Below are positions 20,400 to 31,777 of a stretch of DNA of 64,000 bases, piece after piece. The DNA lies in NCBI GenBank assembly GCA_033782935.1, contig JAWQEG010000622.1, positions 660,001-724,000 on the forward strand, read 5' to 3'. How positions within the stretch are numbered: position 1 is the first letter of the stretch; each line of letters begins with the position of its first letter. This DNA is from Petrolisthes cinctipes (Eukaryota > Arthropoda > Malacostraca > Decapoda > Porcellanidae). A program made the translations under genes and the position numbers. The notes beneath the pieces were generated by a model. That model was not told the DNA's origin. It searched no databases and saw only the letters and a program-made list of their open reading frames with translations.

Positions 20400-21550
20400 T
20401 TCTAGGTAGAAGTCCGGTGAGTGGGGGCAGATGAGCGACATGGAGAAGAAGATGGACCAGGAGAAGGGACTGACTCGAAAAGCTTTTCAAGGCGAGATGC
20501 AACAGTATCCATCTTTTCGGTAAGGGTGGTGACAGTTGAGATGATGGCCTGCTGAGCCTCGACCAAAGTGGAGAGTTTGGAGTCATTGGCAGCCTGAGCG
20601 GCAACTAGCACATCAGTCCTGGCTTCAAGGGGAGAAAAGCGTTTCTCGAGAGCCGTACATCGTGCCATGAGGGTAGCAACAGACTTGCGGAGGGCCAGTT
20701 CTGGATGTGAGGCAGGGCTGGTAGGAGGAGCAGACTGGCTAGGTGGTGGTGGTGGTGGTGGTGCAGGCAGAGCAATAGTAGAGACACGAGTCTGGACCTG
20801 ACGTCGAGTACATCCATGCCATACGTTAACCCCTGGCTGAAGGCATCGTGGACACTTCCATCGAGACGTATCCTCAGGAGTTGAAGGCTCAGAGGTGGGG
20901 GCAGCAGGACGTGATGGTTTACCCCTGACAGGACACGTCTTGGAATCATGGTCGGCGGCACTCCATGCACACTTCGGCCTGGCAGATTAGTACCAGGAGA
21001 TATGCCCAACTCCCCAGCACCTGTAGCACCAAGGCTGGTAATTATGAAGTTTCCTCACCTCACACGGTAGAAGACAAGGGAGGAAATCAAAGGAAATCTC
21101 ATTTGGAGGTGGATCGGGTTGACTCTAGACAACAACAATACGGCTAATTGGGGAACGAACTTGGAAAAAACGACGGGCAGAGTACACACCAGGGTATCCT
21201 TTGGCAAGTTTCGGGTCAACATCAATAGGAAAACGGGTGAGGATGTAGCTGGGGAACTTACGAGGCCTCTCGGGTGAATCTTCAAGAATGAGAGGCAGAG
21301 ATAAAAATTCACCAGCCTTGAGTCTATCAATGATGACCTGACGCTTCCTAGAGATGTAGACAAACCGGGAGGTGACAGCAGCCATCTTTACTTCAGCTAG
21401 TTCACGCTGCAGTTGGAAAGCCCTGTTGACATCAGACAACCAACGCAGCTTTGTGTCTGTAGATGGGTTTCCAGAGAAGGAGAGTTTGACATATGCATCT
21501 CTCGGGGCAAAAGCAGGAAGGTTGGACGAAGGCAAGGAGTTGGTATACAA
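20400..21550 (-). pseudogene. Second I-like LINE: ORF1 (Gag-like), decayed
   Basis: The first part (21550-21125) is open: YVKLSFSGNPSTDTKLRWL through a PRKFPSYILTRFPIDVDPKL stretch. A frame change near 21130 leads into a zinc-knuckle region (CYRCWGVGHISWY with a stop, then C-x-C-type pairs) and a Pro/Ser-rich part. The end is a coiled-coil-like segment (RLEKLFESV). The 5' limit is near 21595. It is divergent from the ORF1 at 12991-15018, so it is a different subfamily. Confidence 0.7.
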
Positions 21551-21791
21551 AGAAGAAACACCTTATTATATCTAAACAAGAGAGCATTGTGGTGAACTAA
21601 ATATATTATGTTTATTTGCCATATATACAGTATATGAAGAACAGTAGCATACATTGTTAATGAGGAACTGAATTATAACGCATACTGGAATAACTCGTAT
21701 TTTATTCTCAGTTGTGTTTGTCATACATCAGCCAACTGATGGTGATGGGAGGGGATCTGCCTGGCATTGCTTCACGGGATCACGGCTCGTG

Positions 21792-21890
21792 CGTCATTTT
21801 TATTAAATTTAACACTGGGATACGAACGATCATAGTGTGACGTATATATCACGTCAGTCCACAGGCTCCACCCATCCCCTTCTTTCTCTC

Positions 21891-21966
<76 letters not shown>

Positions 21967-22147
21967 CAAAGCTTGTGACCATGGTGAATTTTCGAACAAA
22001 GTTTCGAGACCAGAGAGAGAGAGAGAGAGAGAGAGTAGGGTGGGGGAGAGAAAGAAGGGGATGGGTGGAGCCTGTGGACTGACGTGATATATACGTCACA
22101 CTATGATCGTTCGTATCCCAGTGTTAAATTTAATAAAAATGACGCAT
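21792..22147. repeat. Palindrome with (AT)36 at its centre
   Basis: The left arm 21792-21892 and right arm about 22036-22147 are near-perfect inverted repeats of about 105 bp, with pairs such as 'gggatacgaacgatcatag' and 'ctatgatcgttcgtatccc'. Between them lie (AT)36 at 21893-21964, 'gacaaagcttgtgacc' and a GA run. The right half recurs at 52311-52570. Such a structure could extrude as a hairpin or cruciform. Confidence 0.8.
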
Positions 22148-23526
22148 TTCTCGGAGACAAGTACCTTAATTATTCACTTTTGGTAATCCATTATAGTGCC
22201 AAAAATTAGCGGAAGGTGTGAAATAACCAGTGTCAAAACATCATACTGATCCAACCTTTAGTTACAGAGTTATTCCCGAAAAACAGTGCGACACGGGCCC
22301 TGAAAGCGTTAGTAGTGATAACTTAACTTTGGAATATCTAGGTAGGCTACAGTATTGTAATGCTCTATAACCAACAATTTCTCTCTTCCCCATTTTTGTT
22401 AGGGGGTAAGTTGGGGTATATTTTTGAAATAAAGTATTTGTGGTGGATCTAATACATTAAAACCATTCAATGTCCTAATGCATGTTACAGTAGTAGGTAA
22501 TATAATAGTGGTAGAAATTCAGTAGTTTTTCTAATGTGGATATTTAGTCCATTTATGCAATCATGATTTTCCCCATGGATTTTGATTAGGTCTGAATACT
22601 GTAACATTCATTTCATTTTCAGCTGGTACCGAGGCTCGCCGAGAAAGACTACTAAGCAGACATAGACGGCTACTGGTACCAGCTTCAAGAGGGTCTGCTC
22701 GATGAAAGAAATGGTGAGAATTTTGTTTTCTTCATAAAAATGACCGTGTATAGTACAGTTGAGCAAGTAGAAAGTGCAAGTAAAATATGATTATATCTGG
22801 ACACATCTGGTTACCACTCAATATTTCAATCAGTCACGTTCCACTTTACATTGGCTCTGGAGTCTTAGTGATTCATTGATAAAAATACCAGGGTTTACTA
22901 CAAATGAACTGAAAGATATTGCTATATACACTCAAATTTTTCTTGCACTTTCTAATTGCTCAACTGTACATAATAATTATACAGTATTAGATGGTATCAG
23001 ACCTACCCTGTACTTCATAGTTTCACAATACGGTAATTATGGTTTATTAAGAGTAGGGCTGGATAATGCATATATGAAAATAATGGAAGAGCCAAACATT
23101 TATGTATTCTTTTCTTTGGTATATACAGTAAAAGTCCCTTAATCCGGAAGGCAGGGGGGTTTGAGACTTCAGAATTAGCGAAAATTCCGTGTTATCGAAA
23201 AATACCCCCAAAATACGTATAAAATACTTTTATTACTTTTAAATGCAGGTTTCCCTGTCACACGTAATTTATGAGGTGGGGAGGGGGTGGTGGAAGGATC
23301 ACAGCTGTTACCAGGCAGTGTTGCCAGGTCTGTTTGATGAAATTTCCCTAACTTCACCTTTAAAATTTCCCTTTTTGCCTCAATAATTCCCTGTTTATTC
23401 TTGAACAATTACTGTCTTTTTAGTACTTCATCTGGTAGAAATTTCCCTGGATACTCTTGAATCATCTTTATATAATTTCCCTGTGTGAACTTCTAAATTC
23501 CCCAAAACAGAGAAAAATCCCTGCAC
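21893..23526. repeat. Dispersed 1.5-kb repeat, copy 1
   Basis: Collinear with 52311-53728 on the same strand, beginning in the (AT)n and continuing through 'ttctcggagacaagtacc', 'agggccctgaaagcg'-type text, the exon-like block at 22623-22713 and part of the Tigger-like MITE. By eye, identity is very high (mostly isolated single-base changes). Copy 1 has about 215 bp (about 22757-22975) that copy 2 lacks. Confidence 0.85.
22623..22713 (+). pseudogene. Exon-like block 1
   Basis: Preceded by TTTCATTTTCAG and followed by GTGAGAATTT, so it has acceptor and donor signals. Its end (GAGGGTCTGCTCGATGAAAG) matches the end of the block at 23899-24003. Its reading frames contain stops, so if it was an exon it has decayed. 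It also occurs in copy 2 of the dispersed repeat (near 53043-53133). Function unknown. Confidence 0.4.
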
Positions 23527-23843
23527 CTGGCAACAGGTGCAGAGATATTTCTCTGTTTTAGGGAATTATGTAGGGGGTGGTGGGATGATGATGATCGCAG
23601 CTGACACTCGTAATTTAATGTCTTATGAGGCCTCAACTTCTTAGTGGGCTTCTTTGGTGGTTTATTAGGAGCCATGATGAATACTGTAGACACCTACAAC
23701 ACTGAATTATATCCCGGGAGATTACTTTTTTTTTTTGGGGGGGGGGATACAGTAATTATGGGTAAAATTGGTGATCCCAAAAAGATGCGGGGGAGCGAGC
23801 ATTCCAAGGTATAATAGACCTCCGGATTAAGGAACTTTTACTG
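23126..23843. mobile_element. Tigger/pogo-like MITE, 718 bp, TA target
   Basis: Ends are CAGTAAAAGTCCCTTAATCC at the left and GGATTAAGGAACTTTTACTG at the right, flanked by TA on each side. The 'taatccgga...ttatcgaaa' style of terminus is characteristic of pogo/Tigger elements. It has no transposase frame. A truncated second copy is at 53326-53728. Confidence 0.75.
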
Positions 23844-23898
23844 TATATGCAAACAAGTGCCATGTTATTATGTGCCTCTAACATCAGTTCCTTCACAG

Positions 23899-24003
23899 AT
23901 AATGCACCAGAAATGGAACTAGATGCTGCTATTCCTCATGCACAAGAAGATGCCAGAGGTGATGCACATGAAACACAAGAGGGTCTGCTCAATGAAAGTA
24001 AGG
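23899..24003 (+). pseudogene. Exon-like block 2
   Basis: It follows a CCTTCACAG acceptor and ends at a GTGAGA donor. One frame is open throughout and acidic (PEMELDAAIPHAQEDARGD, then ETQEGLLNESKG). It shares its end with block 1 and its start with block 3 at 24341. It may be a duplicated exon of a host or transposon gene; no domain is recognised. Confidence 0.4.
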
Positions 24004-24340
24004 GTGAGATATTTTTCTTTGAGGTGTCTGGCAATAGCTAGATAAATAGATAGACAAAAATTCAAAAATTCCTTAGTAGGACCAGATAACAAACAAATAT
24101 TCTTGAAAATACCTGATACATAATCTTGAAAATAGTCTCATTGTTTTTCCCAGGTCTTTTTACCTATATGAGGTCATTTTAACCCATGACGAATATGAAA
24201 ATCTGATGGAAGAGTTATAGCCTACAGCTATCTATATCTATCTATCTAGCCTACATAATTTATTCTATATTTGTGTACAGTACTGTATATACAAACAAGT
24301 GTCATCTGATTATATGCCTCTAACATCAATTCCTTCACAG

Positions 24341-24801
24341 ATAATACACCAGAAGTGCTACTTGATGCTACAGTCCAGCCAGCACAAGAAGATACCACAG
24401 ATGCACATCATATTTTCTCAACTGCTGTATGCTGATCGTGCTGTGTTTGTATTCCCAGACATAATGAGATGAAAAGTGTTAATTAAGTTCGCCTTTAAGT
24501 CTCAGAAAGTTGAGCTCGTTAATCTGAAAAGTGGTAATGCAATACAGTACGGTACTTTCTGAAAAAGCGAATGAACTGAAAAATAATGATACAAAGCTTA
24601 GAAATGCTTATGTAAAATGACAAAATGAAAGTACCAAAATAAGCGACGACTTTCCTATAATGAAAGAAAACTTCCAGGAAAAATTAACGAAAGTAGAACA
24701 TGAAGTTAAAAAATTAAAGAAAATTAACACTCACCTCCAAGATTTAGTCACAAAATATGAACTGCCGAAAAACCCGTGCAAGAAAATGAAAAAAAAATAA
24801 G
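24341..24801 (+). pseudogene. Exon-like block 3 and decayed coiled-coil coding segment
   Basis: Block 3 begins after CCTTCACAG with 'ataatacaccagaagtgc', a relative of block 2. From about 24480 to 24801 the plus strand has broken frames rich in Lys/Glu/Leu. The last 46 codons are open (KLTKVEHEVKKLKKINTHLQ, then LVTKYELP) and end in a stop at 24801. The heptad-like pattern suggests a coiled coil. It could be a transposase-associated or host coiled coil; no identity is claimed. Confidence 0.4.
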
Positions 24802-25514
24802 ATATTAGTAATTCCCCTACAGTATAAAATAATGTCTCTGTGATACACATAATGTGGTTTCATTGTGCTGTAGGCAGTTGCCTCTTGTGATAGAAATTAA
24901 GTTTGTTCTTACAATTTCCAAAGTGATTATACACGTGGACTGACTGTGATACTACAGTATTATGTAAATTGTAATAGCAATATAGTTTTGCTTTATATAT
25001 ATAACATAATGTTTTATAATTGTATCGTGATAAAAATTAAGTTTATTTTTACAATTTCCAAACCTGTGCAATTCCACAGTGATTATATTCATGGACTGAC
25101 TGTGATACTACAGTATTATGTAAATACTAAGAGCAATATAGTTTTGCTTTATATATATAACATAATGATCTATATATTGTGATAAAATTAACATTAGTTT
25201 CTAGTTTTTCTAGAAAATATGCAATTCCACTGTGATTATTCTATTTCAACAACTGATGTCGAGTTGTACAATTGCCGTTATATCAGTATGTTTCTTATCT
25301 TTTAAACCTACCAAGGTGCAGCTACCGAGAAACTCATTAATTCGATTAATATGAGCTGATATAATCTTTATGCCTCATCTTTTAACTAGCGAGCGGGCAA
25401 GGTTTGTGCACCAGCTAGCAACAGAGCCTCCCGTGATATTTACGACGTCATCACTATGACGTTTCACTGGACTATCCTTTATAGTCTATTATCCTTGGTG
25501 TTTACTGTCTCACC
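24802..25514. other. AT-rich stretch with an internal 150-bp duplication
   Basis: No gene is seen. Two similar copies of a segment ('actgactgtgatactacag', 'gcaatatagttttgcttta') lie near 24939-25010 and 25092-25160, each with 'aagtttgtt/ttatttttacaatttcc' nearby. They form a local tandem repeat of about 150 bp. Confidence 0.6.
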
Positions 25515-25763
25515 CATGGAGGTAGTATAGGTGGAGGCGCCAGTAGGACCTGATTTGTGAAGCCACCAATCTGTCATTTCCGGCGCCTTCAAGATGGCGC
25601 ATACCTTTGTATGTCAGGTCAGAAGTCAGGTCAGAAGTCCACTTTTACTGAAACATATCTTGGTGTCCGCCATATTGAAGGCGCCGAAAATGACAGTTCG
25701 GCGGCTTCACTTTACTCCCCTGGATTAGTGAGCCATGGCGACTCCACCTATACTACCTCCATG
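25515..25763. mobile_element. P-superfamily-type MITE, copy 3 (249 bp)
   Basis: Perfect terminal repeats CATGGAGGTAGTATAGGTGG and CCTATACTACCTCCATG, with an exact 8-bp duplication GTCTCACC (25507-25514 and 25764-25771). The interior is nearly identical to copy 1 at 5477-5725. Confidence 0.85.
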
Positions 25764-25939
25764 GTCTCACCAGACATGCAGATATCTCTCTCTCTCTCTC
25801 AGGCCGCATTGATTGTTGAAGGGATTAAAAGTAGACTGGACAGCTGCAGGTTTAACATGGGAGTGTGAATGTGCACTCAACTATGCCGCATGACCCAGCC
25901 GCACACACTTGTGTTTTCGTGTGTGTGCTTATGTTTGTG

Positions 25940-26345
25940 ACGTGTTCACTAGCCACCATACGTCATATTGCATCCAACTCCCCAAGGGGCCGTTACTTGA
26001 AATTCCCTACACCTCATCTTCTCCTTTTCACCACCTTTCCCTTCCTTCCTTTTTTTTTTTCCTCTCTCTCTCTCTCTGATGATAGAAATGATTGGTAGAT
26101 TGATACAGATGAAGGAAAGGAAGGGAAAAGGAAACAAGAATGAGGGAAGAGAGATGAAAGGAGTGATACGAGTATAAAAGAGGAGAGAGAGGTTTAATGA
26201 AGTGGCGACGGGTAAGCGAGGGATAGAAAAAGGGAAGGGAGGAGGGAATGAAGGAAGAAACATTCCCTTAATAATTAATAAATTCTCCTTCCGTCTCTCT
26301 CTCTCTCTGAACATCTACCCTGTTCCTCCATTCGATCATTAATAA

Positions 26346-26384
<39 letters not shown>

Positions 26385-26515
26385 AATTGCTTCTCAGGTC
26401 ACGGAGTTTGACAGATACAGGCGCGACGTTGTCACACACAAGGCCCATATATATATGGGCCTTGGTCACACATACACTTATTATAGGCGCCGAGAGAGTG
26501 GAAAGGGAATTATGG
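25940..26515. repeat. Dispersed repeat family, copy 1
   Basis: Collinear with 37412-37880. Shared landmarks are 'ccccaaggggcc', 'cttttcaccacctt', 'gaggtttaatgaagt', 'aacattcccttaataatta' and 'gtggaaagggaattatgg'. Embedded CT/GA runs vary in length. Noncoding. Confidence 0.7.
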
Positions 26516-26519
26516 GGTA

Positions 26520-28562
26520 ATATCAGGACGGGGAAAAGAAGACAAGGAGACGTGGTGCTGGAATGAGGAAGTACAAGATAGTATATCCAGGAAGAAGCAG
26601 GCAAAAAGGAAATGGGATGGACAAATGGATGAAGGAAGCCGTCAGGAGTACAAGGAAATGCGAAACGTAGCGCAAAAAAAAAGAAAAAAAAAAGAGGTAG
26701 CTTAGGCCAAGGAAAAGGCACACGAGAAGCTGTGCGAGAAGTTGAATAGTAGAAGAGGGGAAAAAGACCTTTACCGGTTGGCCAGGCAGAGAGATAAAGC
26801 TGGACGGGATGTACAGCAAGATAGAATGATAAAGAATGCAAATGGAAATGTATTGACAAGTCAAGAGAGTATATTAAATAATTATTGATGCTTGTTTGTT
26901 CACATATCTCACTGGAAAAAAATATATATACAGAATTAAATAGGAGGTGGAAAGAGTACTTTGAAGAGCTGATGAACATATAAAATACAAGGGAGAGTAG
27001 GTTAGAAGAGTTGGATGTAACAAATGAGGAAGTGCAAGAAATCAATAGGGAGGAAGTGAGGAAGGCCATGAAGAAGATAAAGACTGGTAAGGCTGTAGGT
27101 CTAGAAGCATGGAGGAGTTTAGGAGAGATGGCAGTGGAGTGGTTTACTAGAAGATTTAACAAAATTCTTGAGGGCGCGAGACTGCCTGAGGAGTGGAGAA
27201 AAAGTGTTCTGAAACAAATTTTTTAAGAACAAGGGCGAATTGCAAAGCTGTGGCAATTATAGAGGTATAAAGTTGATTATCCATGCAATGAAGATATGGG
27301 AACGAATGGTGGAAGTTAGGCTGAGAAGTGAAGTAAGGATATGTGAAGAGAAATTTGGCTTCATACCGGGGAGAAGCACTAAAGATGCAGTATTTGCCTT
27401 AAAAATGGTGAACGAGAAGTACTGTATAGAGAAGGTCAGAAGAGGCTGCACTGTGTGTTTGTAGACTTGAAGAAAGCCTATGACAGAGTGCCGAGAGAAG
27501 AATTATTGTGGTATTGTATGAGGAAGTCAGGAGTGGCTGAGAATTATGTGAAGGTGGCTAAAGACATGTACGACGACAGTGAAACCGCAATGAGATGTGC
27601 AGCAGGAATGACTGAGAGGTTCAGGGTGGAGGTGGGGTTACACCAGGGATCGATTCTGAGCCTTTTCTTGTTTGCAATGGAGATTGACTGATGAGGATAG
27701 ACAGGAGTCTCCGTGGACAATGATGTTTGCGGACGACATTGTGTTATATTGTGAGAGCCGGGAGAAAGTCGAAGCGGAACTGGAGAGATGGAGATATGCA
27801 CTGGAGACAAGAGGATTGAAAGTAAGCAGAGGCAAGACGGAGTATCTGGCTGTAAATATAAGGAATGGGGAGAAACGGTGAAGTTGCAAGGTGTTGAAAT
27901 GGCAAGGGTCAATGAGTTCAAGTATTTAGGGTCAACTGTACAAAGTCATGGAGAGTGTGGTAAAGAGTGTACAGGCTGGTTGGAATGGGAGGAGAAAGGT
28001 GACAGGAGTGGTATGTGACAGAAGGATTTCTACACGGATGAAAGAGAAGGTTTATAAGACGGTGGTCAGGCCAGCCATGTTGTATGGTATGGAGACAGTA
28101 CCATTGACAAAAAGAATAAAAGCTTAGTTAGAAGTGGCAGAAATGAAGATGTTGCGTTTTTCACTGGGAGTAACGAGGTTGGACAAAATTAGAAATGAAT
28201 ACATTAGAGGGACAGCGCATGTACAAAGGTTTCGGGATAGTGTTAGAGAGGCGAGACTGAGTTGGTTTGGGCATGTGCTAAGAAGGGATGAAGAATATGT
28301 GGGAAGGAGGATGCTAGAAATGGATCTATCAGGCAGGAGGAAGAGACCAAAAAGAACATTTATGGAGGCAGTGAAGGACATGCGGATGGTGGGGGTAGCA
28401 GAAGAAGATGCCTTGATGATGGAGACAGGTGATCCACTGTGGCATGGGAATAGCCGAAGGAAGAAGAAAAGGAGTAAAGTGTGTGAAAAGCTGATAATTA
28501 ATCCTTCCGTGCCCACGATCCCATTTAGCGAGTTGGAGCTGTCCTTAAGATCCATGGTGTGA
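26520..28562 (+). pseudogene. RTE-like LINE, 5'-truncated and frameshifted
   Basis: The plus strand reads as the RTE linker and RT. The linker (26525-26980) has LYRLARQRDKAGRDVQQD. A GKAVGLEAW motif lies at 27095, NYRGIKL near 27255, and FGFIPGRSTKDAVFALKM near 27350. FVDLKKAYDRVPREELLW is at 27455, GLHQGSILS near 27640, FADDIVLY at 27727 and EFKYLGSTV at 27915. The RT tail, with RLSWFGHVLRRDEEYVGRRM, ends at 28562. Frame changes occur near 27220, 27455, 27690 and 27880, and a 65-bp insertion lies near 26873. The endonuclease is missing. The DIRS element begins 34 bp downstream. Confidence 0.85.
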
Positions 28563-28595
28563 AAAGAGGCTTAAGGAAACTCACAAAAAGTCGAT

Positions 28596-28817
28596 TTATT
28601 GGTATAGTGAAACCAGCACAGCTGGATTGCTATAGAATACGCCCCTTCTCAAGCCCAGGCCCCGTATAGGCATAATCTGGGTTGGAAGGGTCAATTCCGT
28701 GACGTTCATCAGAAGTAAATAAAATTCAAATCTGGCGCTGTACTGATAGTGGAGCCACCTGGTGGTGGCGTGGTGAGGTATTAAGCTCCTCCTCCGCTGA
28801 ATACCGCTCGATCACTC
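28596..28817 (+). repeat. DIRS copy 1 left inverted terminal repeat
   Basis: Starts TTATTGGTATAGTGAAACC. Its reverse complement occurs at 35797-36007, ending 'gctggtttcac'. The terminal few bases are duplicated in complement in the internal complementary region. Confidence 0.85.
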
Positions 28818-29598
28818 TGTCGCGGAACACGTCTCAGTCAACATCCTCGCTCCTCGCTGCTACGCTATGGTATTGTGTCACGTGTTCCTGCTATTGTTTC
28901 TTTTGTGTTCTAGTGGCTGGCCTGCTTTGCAGATGTATTGTGTGTGTGTGTATTCTAGGAGGGTTTTAGGTGTTTGTGGGGGTTTATTCTTCTTTAGGAC
29001 TGAGTTCTCTTTTCCCTAGCGAAGGGGGGCTTTTGAGCCCCTTTGTTCGGAGTTTTTCTCCGTCATTCCCCCCTTTCACCTTTCCTCCTGCCACTAGTAC
29101 ATTTTTCGTGTGTATTTTATCGGGGTTTCTGGGGTTTTTTAGCGAGGTTAGCGACGCCACGTGAGGCCTTCACCTCCCACGTGGTGAGCGCATGGGGTCT
29201 TTGCAGCCCTTCCTCTTGCCTTCCCCGATTATTATGTGTCCCCTCCCGGTAGGGGGGAGTGAGAATTGTGCCCTGGTTCTCTCTTCCTCTCCCGTGCAGG
29301 GGTTTTTTATGTAATTTTTGGTGTTTTTCCAATATTTTTAGCCTGGAGTGTTCCTTCTCATGCTACCGGGTCCCCTCCTCCCCCTCCTTCTGGATCCTTC
29401 TGTCCGGGGGGGCCTCTTTTACCCGCTCCATGTGGCGGGCTATTTTGGTTTTACGGGGTTTTTCCCTGGTCGGGTGTGCGCGAGTTTGGGGGGACGTGTC
29501 CTGGTCCCCGGGTGCAGCGAGCGTGTCCCGCGCTACTTTCCTTCGGGGAGGATGGGTTTCCGTGTCGTCTGTGTTCCAGTGTTTGCACGTGTTAACCC
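28818..29598 (+). promoter_or_regulatory. DIRS copy 1 leader, possibly with a first intron
   Basis: The GC- and T-rich leader has no convincing frame. A strong acceptor, TCTTTTCTCCCCCAG, ends at 29625, just after the annotated Gag ATG at 29599, and is conserved in copy 2. The Gag N-terminus may therefore be spliced from an upstream exon here. Transcription should start in or near the left repeat; no TATA box is claimed. Confidence 0.4.
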
Positions 29599-31298
29599 AT
29601 GTTTGTGTATTCTTTTCTCCCCCAGCCTACTCGTGCCCTTTGTGCTGCTTCGGGGTGTACCGTGCGGGTCTCTCCTGACGGACACCTGCACTGTTCGCCT
29701 CACGCACCCTGCTTCACTCCCTTGGGTTACGACCCTTTGGCGTGTGGTGTGTGCCGCCCCTGGGCTGAGTTGTGTCGGGTTACCTCCCCTTCTGCCCGCT
29801 CCAAGCTCCCCGCCCTTGCTTCTCTTCGTATGGCGTGGACGAGGGCTAGGAGAATGGCCCACAAACGAGACGGTTCTTCTTTGGCGTGGGTGGACCCGAT
29901 TTTGGGAGCGGACCTGGGTTTATTCAGGACCCGTTACCCTTCTTCCTGTCTCTCGGAGTCTCAGGGGCTAGAACCTCCTGAGGCCCGAGAGATTGAGCCT
30001 CCTTCCCTAGACGGTACTACGACTCCTTCTCGGGGCTTCGCCCCCCGGGAAACGAGCGAGTCTGTCGCGCTGGTTCCCCCGACTACCTCACCGGTACAAG
30101 GGCCCAGCAGGGAACCCCCAGCTTCGCCTCCTGCTAGAGCTGGCTTCTCAGGGCTCTCTAGTGGACGCAAGCGTTCAGCAAAAAGGTCCCGCCACTTCAG
30201 GAAGTCCCGTGCTCGTCGCCGTTCTCCTTCCTCCTCATCTTCGTCGTCCTCTTCCTCTTCTTCGTCGTCGGGGAGCTCTCCTTCACCCGCCCGCAAATCC
30301 CGCAAGGGTAAGCGGGGGGGGGACAGCCCCTCGTCGAGGAAGATAGTTAAGATCTTCCACACCCTTATTCCTCACGCTTTTCCTGGGGCCTCCACCGCTC
30401 AGCCTCCGGCTGTCGCTCCGGAACCCGCTCCTTTTCCCCCGCCTCCCGCTGCTGCTCCCGTCGAGGGCGCGAGTCCTCCCGGGGATGTGGGAGTCCTTTT
30501 CGTTCCTCCCGTTTCCCCGGGACTCGAGTCTCCGTCGGGGGACGTAGCTGAGGAGTTGGTTACCTCCGCACCTCCGTCCCCGTCACCCCCTCCTTCGGGA
30601 GACGGATACCTTTCCTACTCTTGGTCTCTTCTCCCTCCTACCTGGACCCACTCTTCGGAGGAGGGCAGACTGGTGGCTTGGTCTCCGGACACGGCTCAAC
30701 CAGACGTGTGGACCCGGAGGGATGACGTCCTGGTGAAGTGGGGGGCGGATGAGAAGGGCGACGCTATTCCCTTCTACAAGGTCCGTCCTATCTCAGCGCC
30801 CGTACCCACTTCATCGAGGGTGTCCTCTGCGGCGACCCTGGACGCGATGGGTTTTCTGGTGGAGTACAGCCAGCTGCACTTGTCCGAGGCTTGGAGGATT
30901 GACCGCTCCCACGGGAACACGGCGGTCCTCCTTTCCCCGGATGCGTACTTCCCAGGGGATAAGGGCGAAGGGGACCTGGACATTCCAGCCCTTCTCCTTA
31001 AGTCCCTGGACCACCAGAGAAACAACGCTCCCAGGAAGCCCCCTCCTCCGTCTTTCCCCGTCATCCTCCCTCATTCCCGTGCCCCCCCGGGCTTGAGGGA
31101 ATGCCTGTGGAAGACGGAGAAGGAACCCCCGGTCCCCTATCAGCTGAAGGAGCCCGATGGCAAGTTGCGACAGGCGGAGTCTGCTACCCGTTTAGAGTTG
31201 GCCCACACCATCTCCACGGGGGCAGCCGCCTCACTGATCAGGGACTGCCTCAACGCCCTCACCAACACCTACCACGAGATGTCGGGTGTACAGCTAGC
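29599..31298 (+). CDS. DIRS copy 1 Gag, exon 1
   Basis: Open from the ATG at 29599 to the donor GTGAGT at 31299. If the acceptor at 29625 is used, the true start lies upstream. The N-terminal part has a Cys/His cluster (CAASGC, HCSPHAPC, CGVC) that could bind zinc. The middle has a basic SR-type stretch (RKRSAKRSRHFRKSRARRRS followed by some 15 serines) and a Pro-rich region. A conserved-looking block follows from about residue 330 (DGYLSYSWSLLPPTWTHSS). The joined Gag (29599-31298, 31416-31676, 31778-31997) is 726 codons with phases agreeing at both junctions. Role by family: packaging of element RNA. Confidence 0.75.
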
Positions 31299-31415
31299 GT
31301 GAGTACCTTACTCGTGTGTCATGTTAATTAGGGATACTGGGTAGAGGGTCTCTCTGTTGCTCCCGGGTACTTATCCCCGGGTTCGCTCGGTTTTTTCCTT
31401 GTTTACCCCTTACAG
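31299..31415 (+). other. DIRS copy 1 intron 1 (117 nt)
   Basis: GTGAGTACC donor, a pyrimidine-rich stretch and a CCCCTTACAG acceptor. Splicing joins GC to T, giving Ala then DTLSSM. Without it Gag stops at 31302. The same signals are at 46705-46590 in copy 2. Confidence 0.75.
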
Positions 31416-31676
31416 TGACACCCTCTCTTCCATGGCCACCGTGATGGAGGGCGTGGCGGCGATGGCGACCCACTATATGAGGGAGGAGGCGAAGGCTTTC
31501 GCCGAGGCGAGACTGGCAGCCCACCAGGCGGCGGCTAAATCTGCGCCGGAGATGGCACAGAGGGGAGTGGTGCGAGCTGCCCCCCTGTCCCCTGCCCTCT
31601 TCGATCAACCGGCGACAGACACAATCTTCGCCTCCCTCCCAGCGGTAATCAATTTACCAAAACCCTCCACCTCCAA
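31416..31676 (+). CDS. DIRS copy 1 Gag, exon 2
   Basis: Encodes a helical, Ala/Glu-rich segment (EGVAAMATHYMREEAKAFAE, then RLAAHQAAAKS) and a hydrophobic tail (ALFDQPATDTIFASLPAVI). It ends AA before a GTAAGTACC donor. Helix-rich segments like this could mediate Gag self-association; that is inference. Confidence 0.75.
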
Positions 31677-31777
31677 GTAAGTACCTCTCGTTGTTCTTCT
31701 TACCCGAGTTTTCACGGGGGTGAAATGGAAAGATTTTCGAGTCTACTTTGGTTCCTAATCGTTCTGTTTGTCCGTAG

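Noticed and set aside
21893..21964. The long AT palindrome as a replication origin.
   Set aside because: No supporting initiator or other origin features; AT arrays recur three times and associate with repeats.
22774..23142. A 122-codon open frame on the plus strand.
   Set aside because: Part of it is absent from the other copy of the dispersed repeat, it runs into the Tigger-like MITE, and it shows no domain or coding pattern.
26383..27162. A 259-codon frame on the minus strand.
   Set aside because: It is antisense to the RTE linker and RT, whose plus-strand frames carry the recognisable motifs.
28970..29598. Several open frames in the DIRS leader.
   Set aside because: Lengths and frames differ between the two copies, and the composition is T/C-rich leader sequence.
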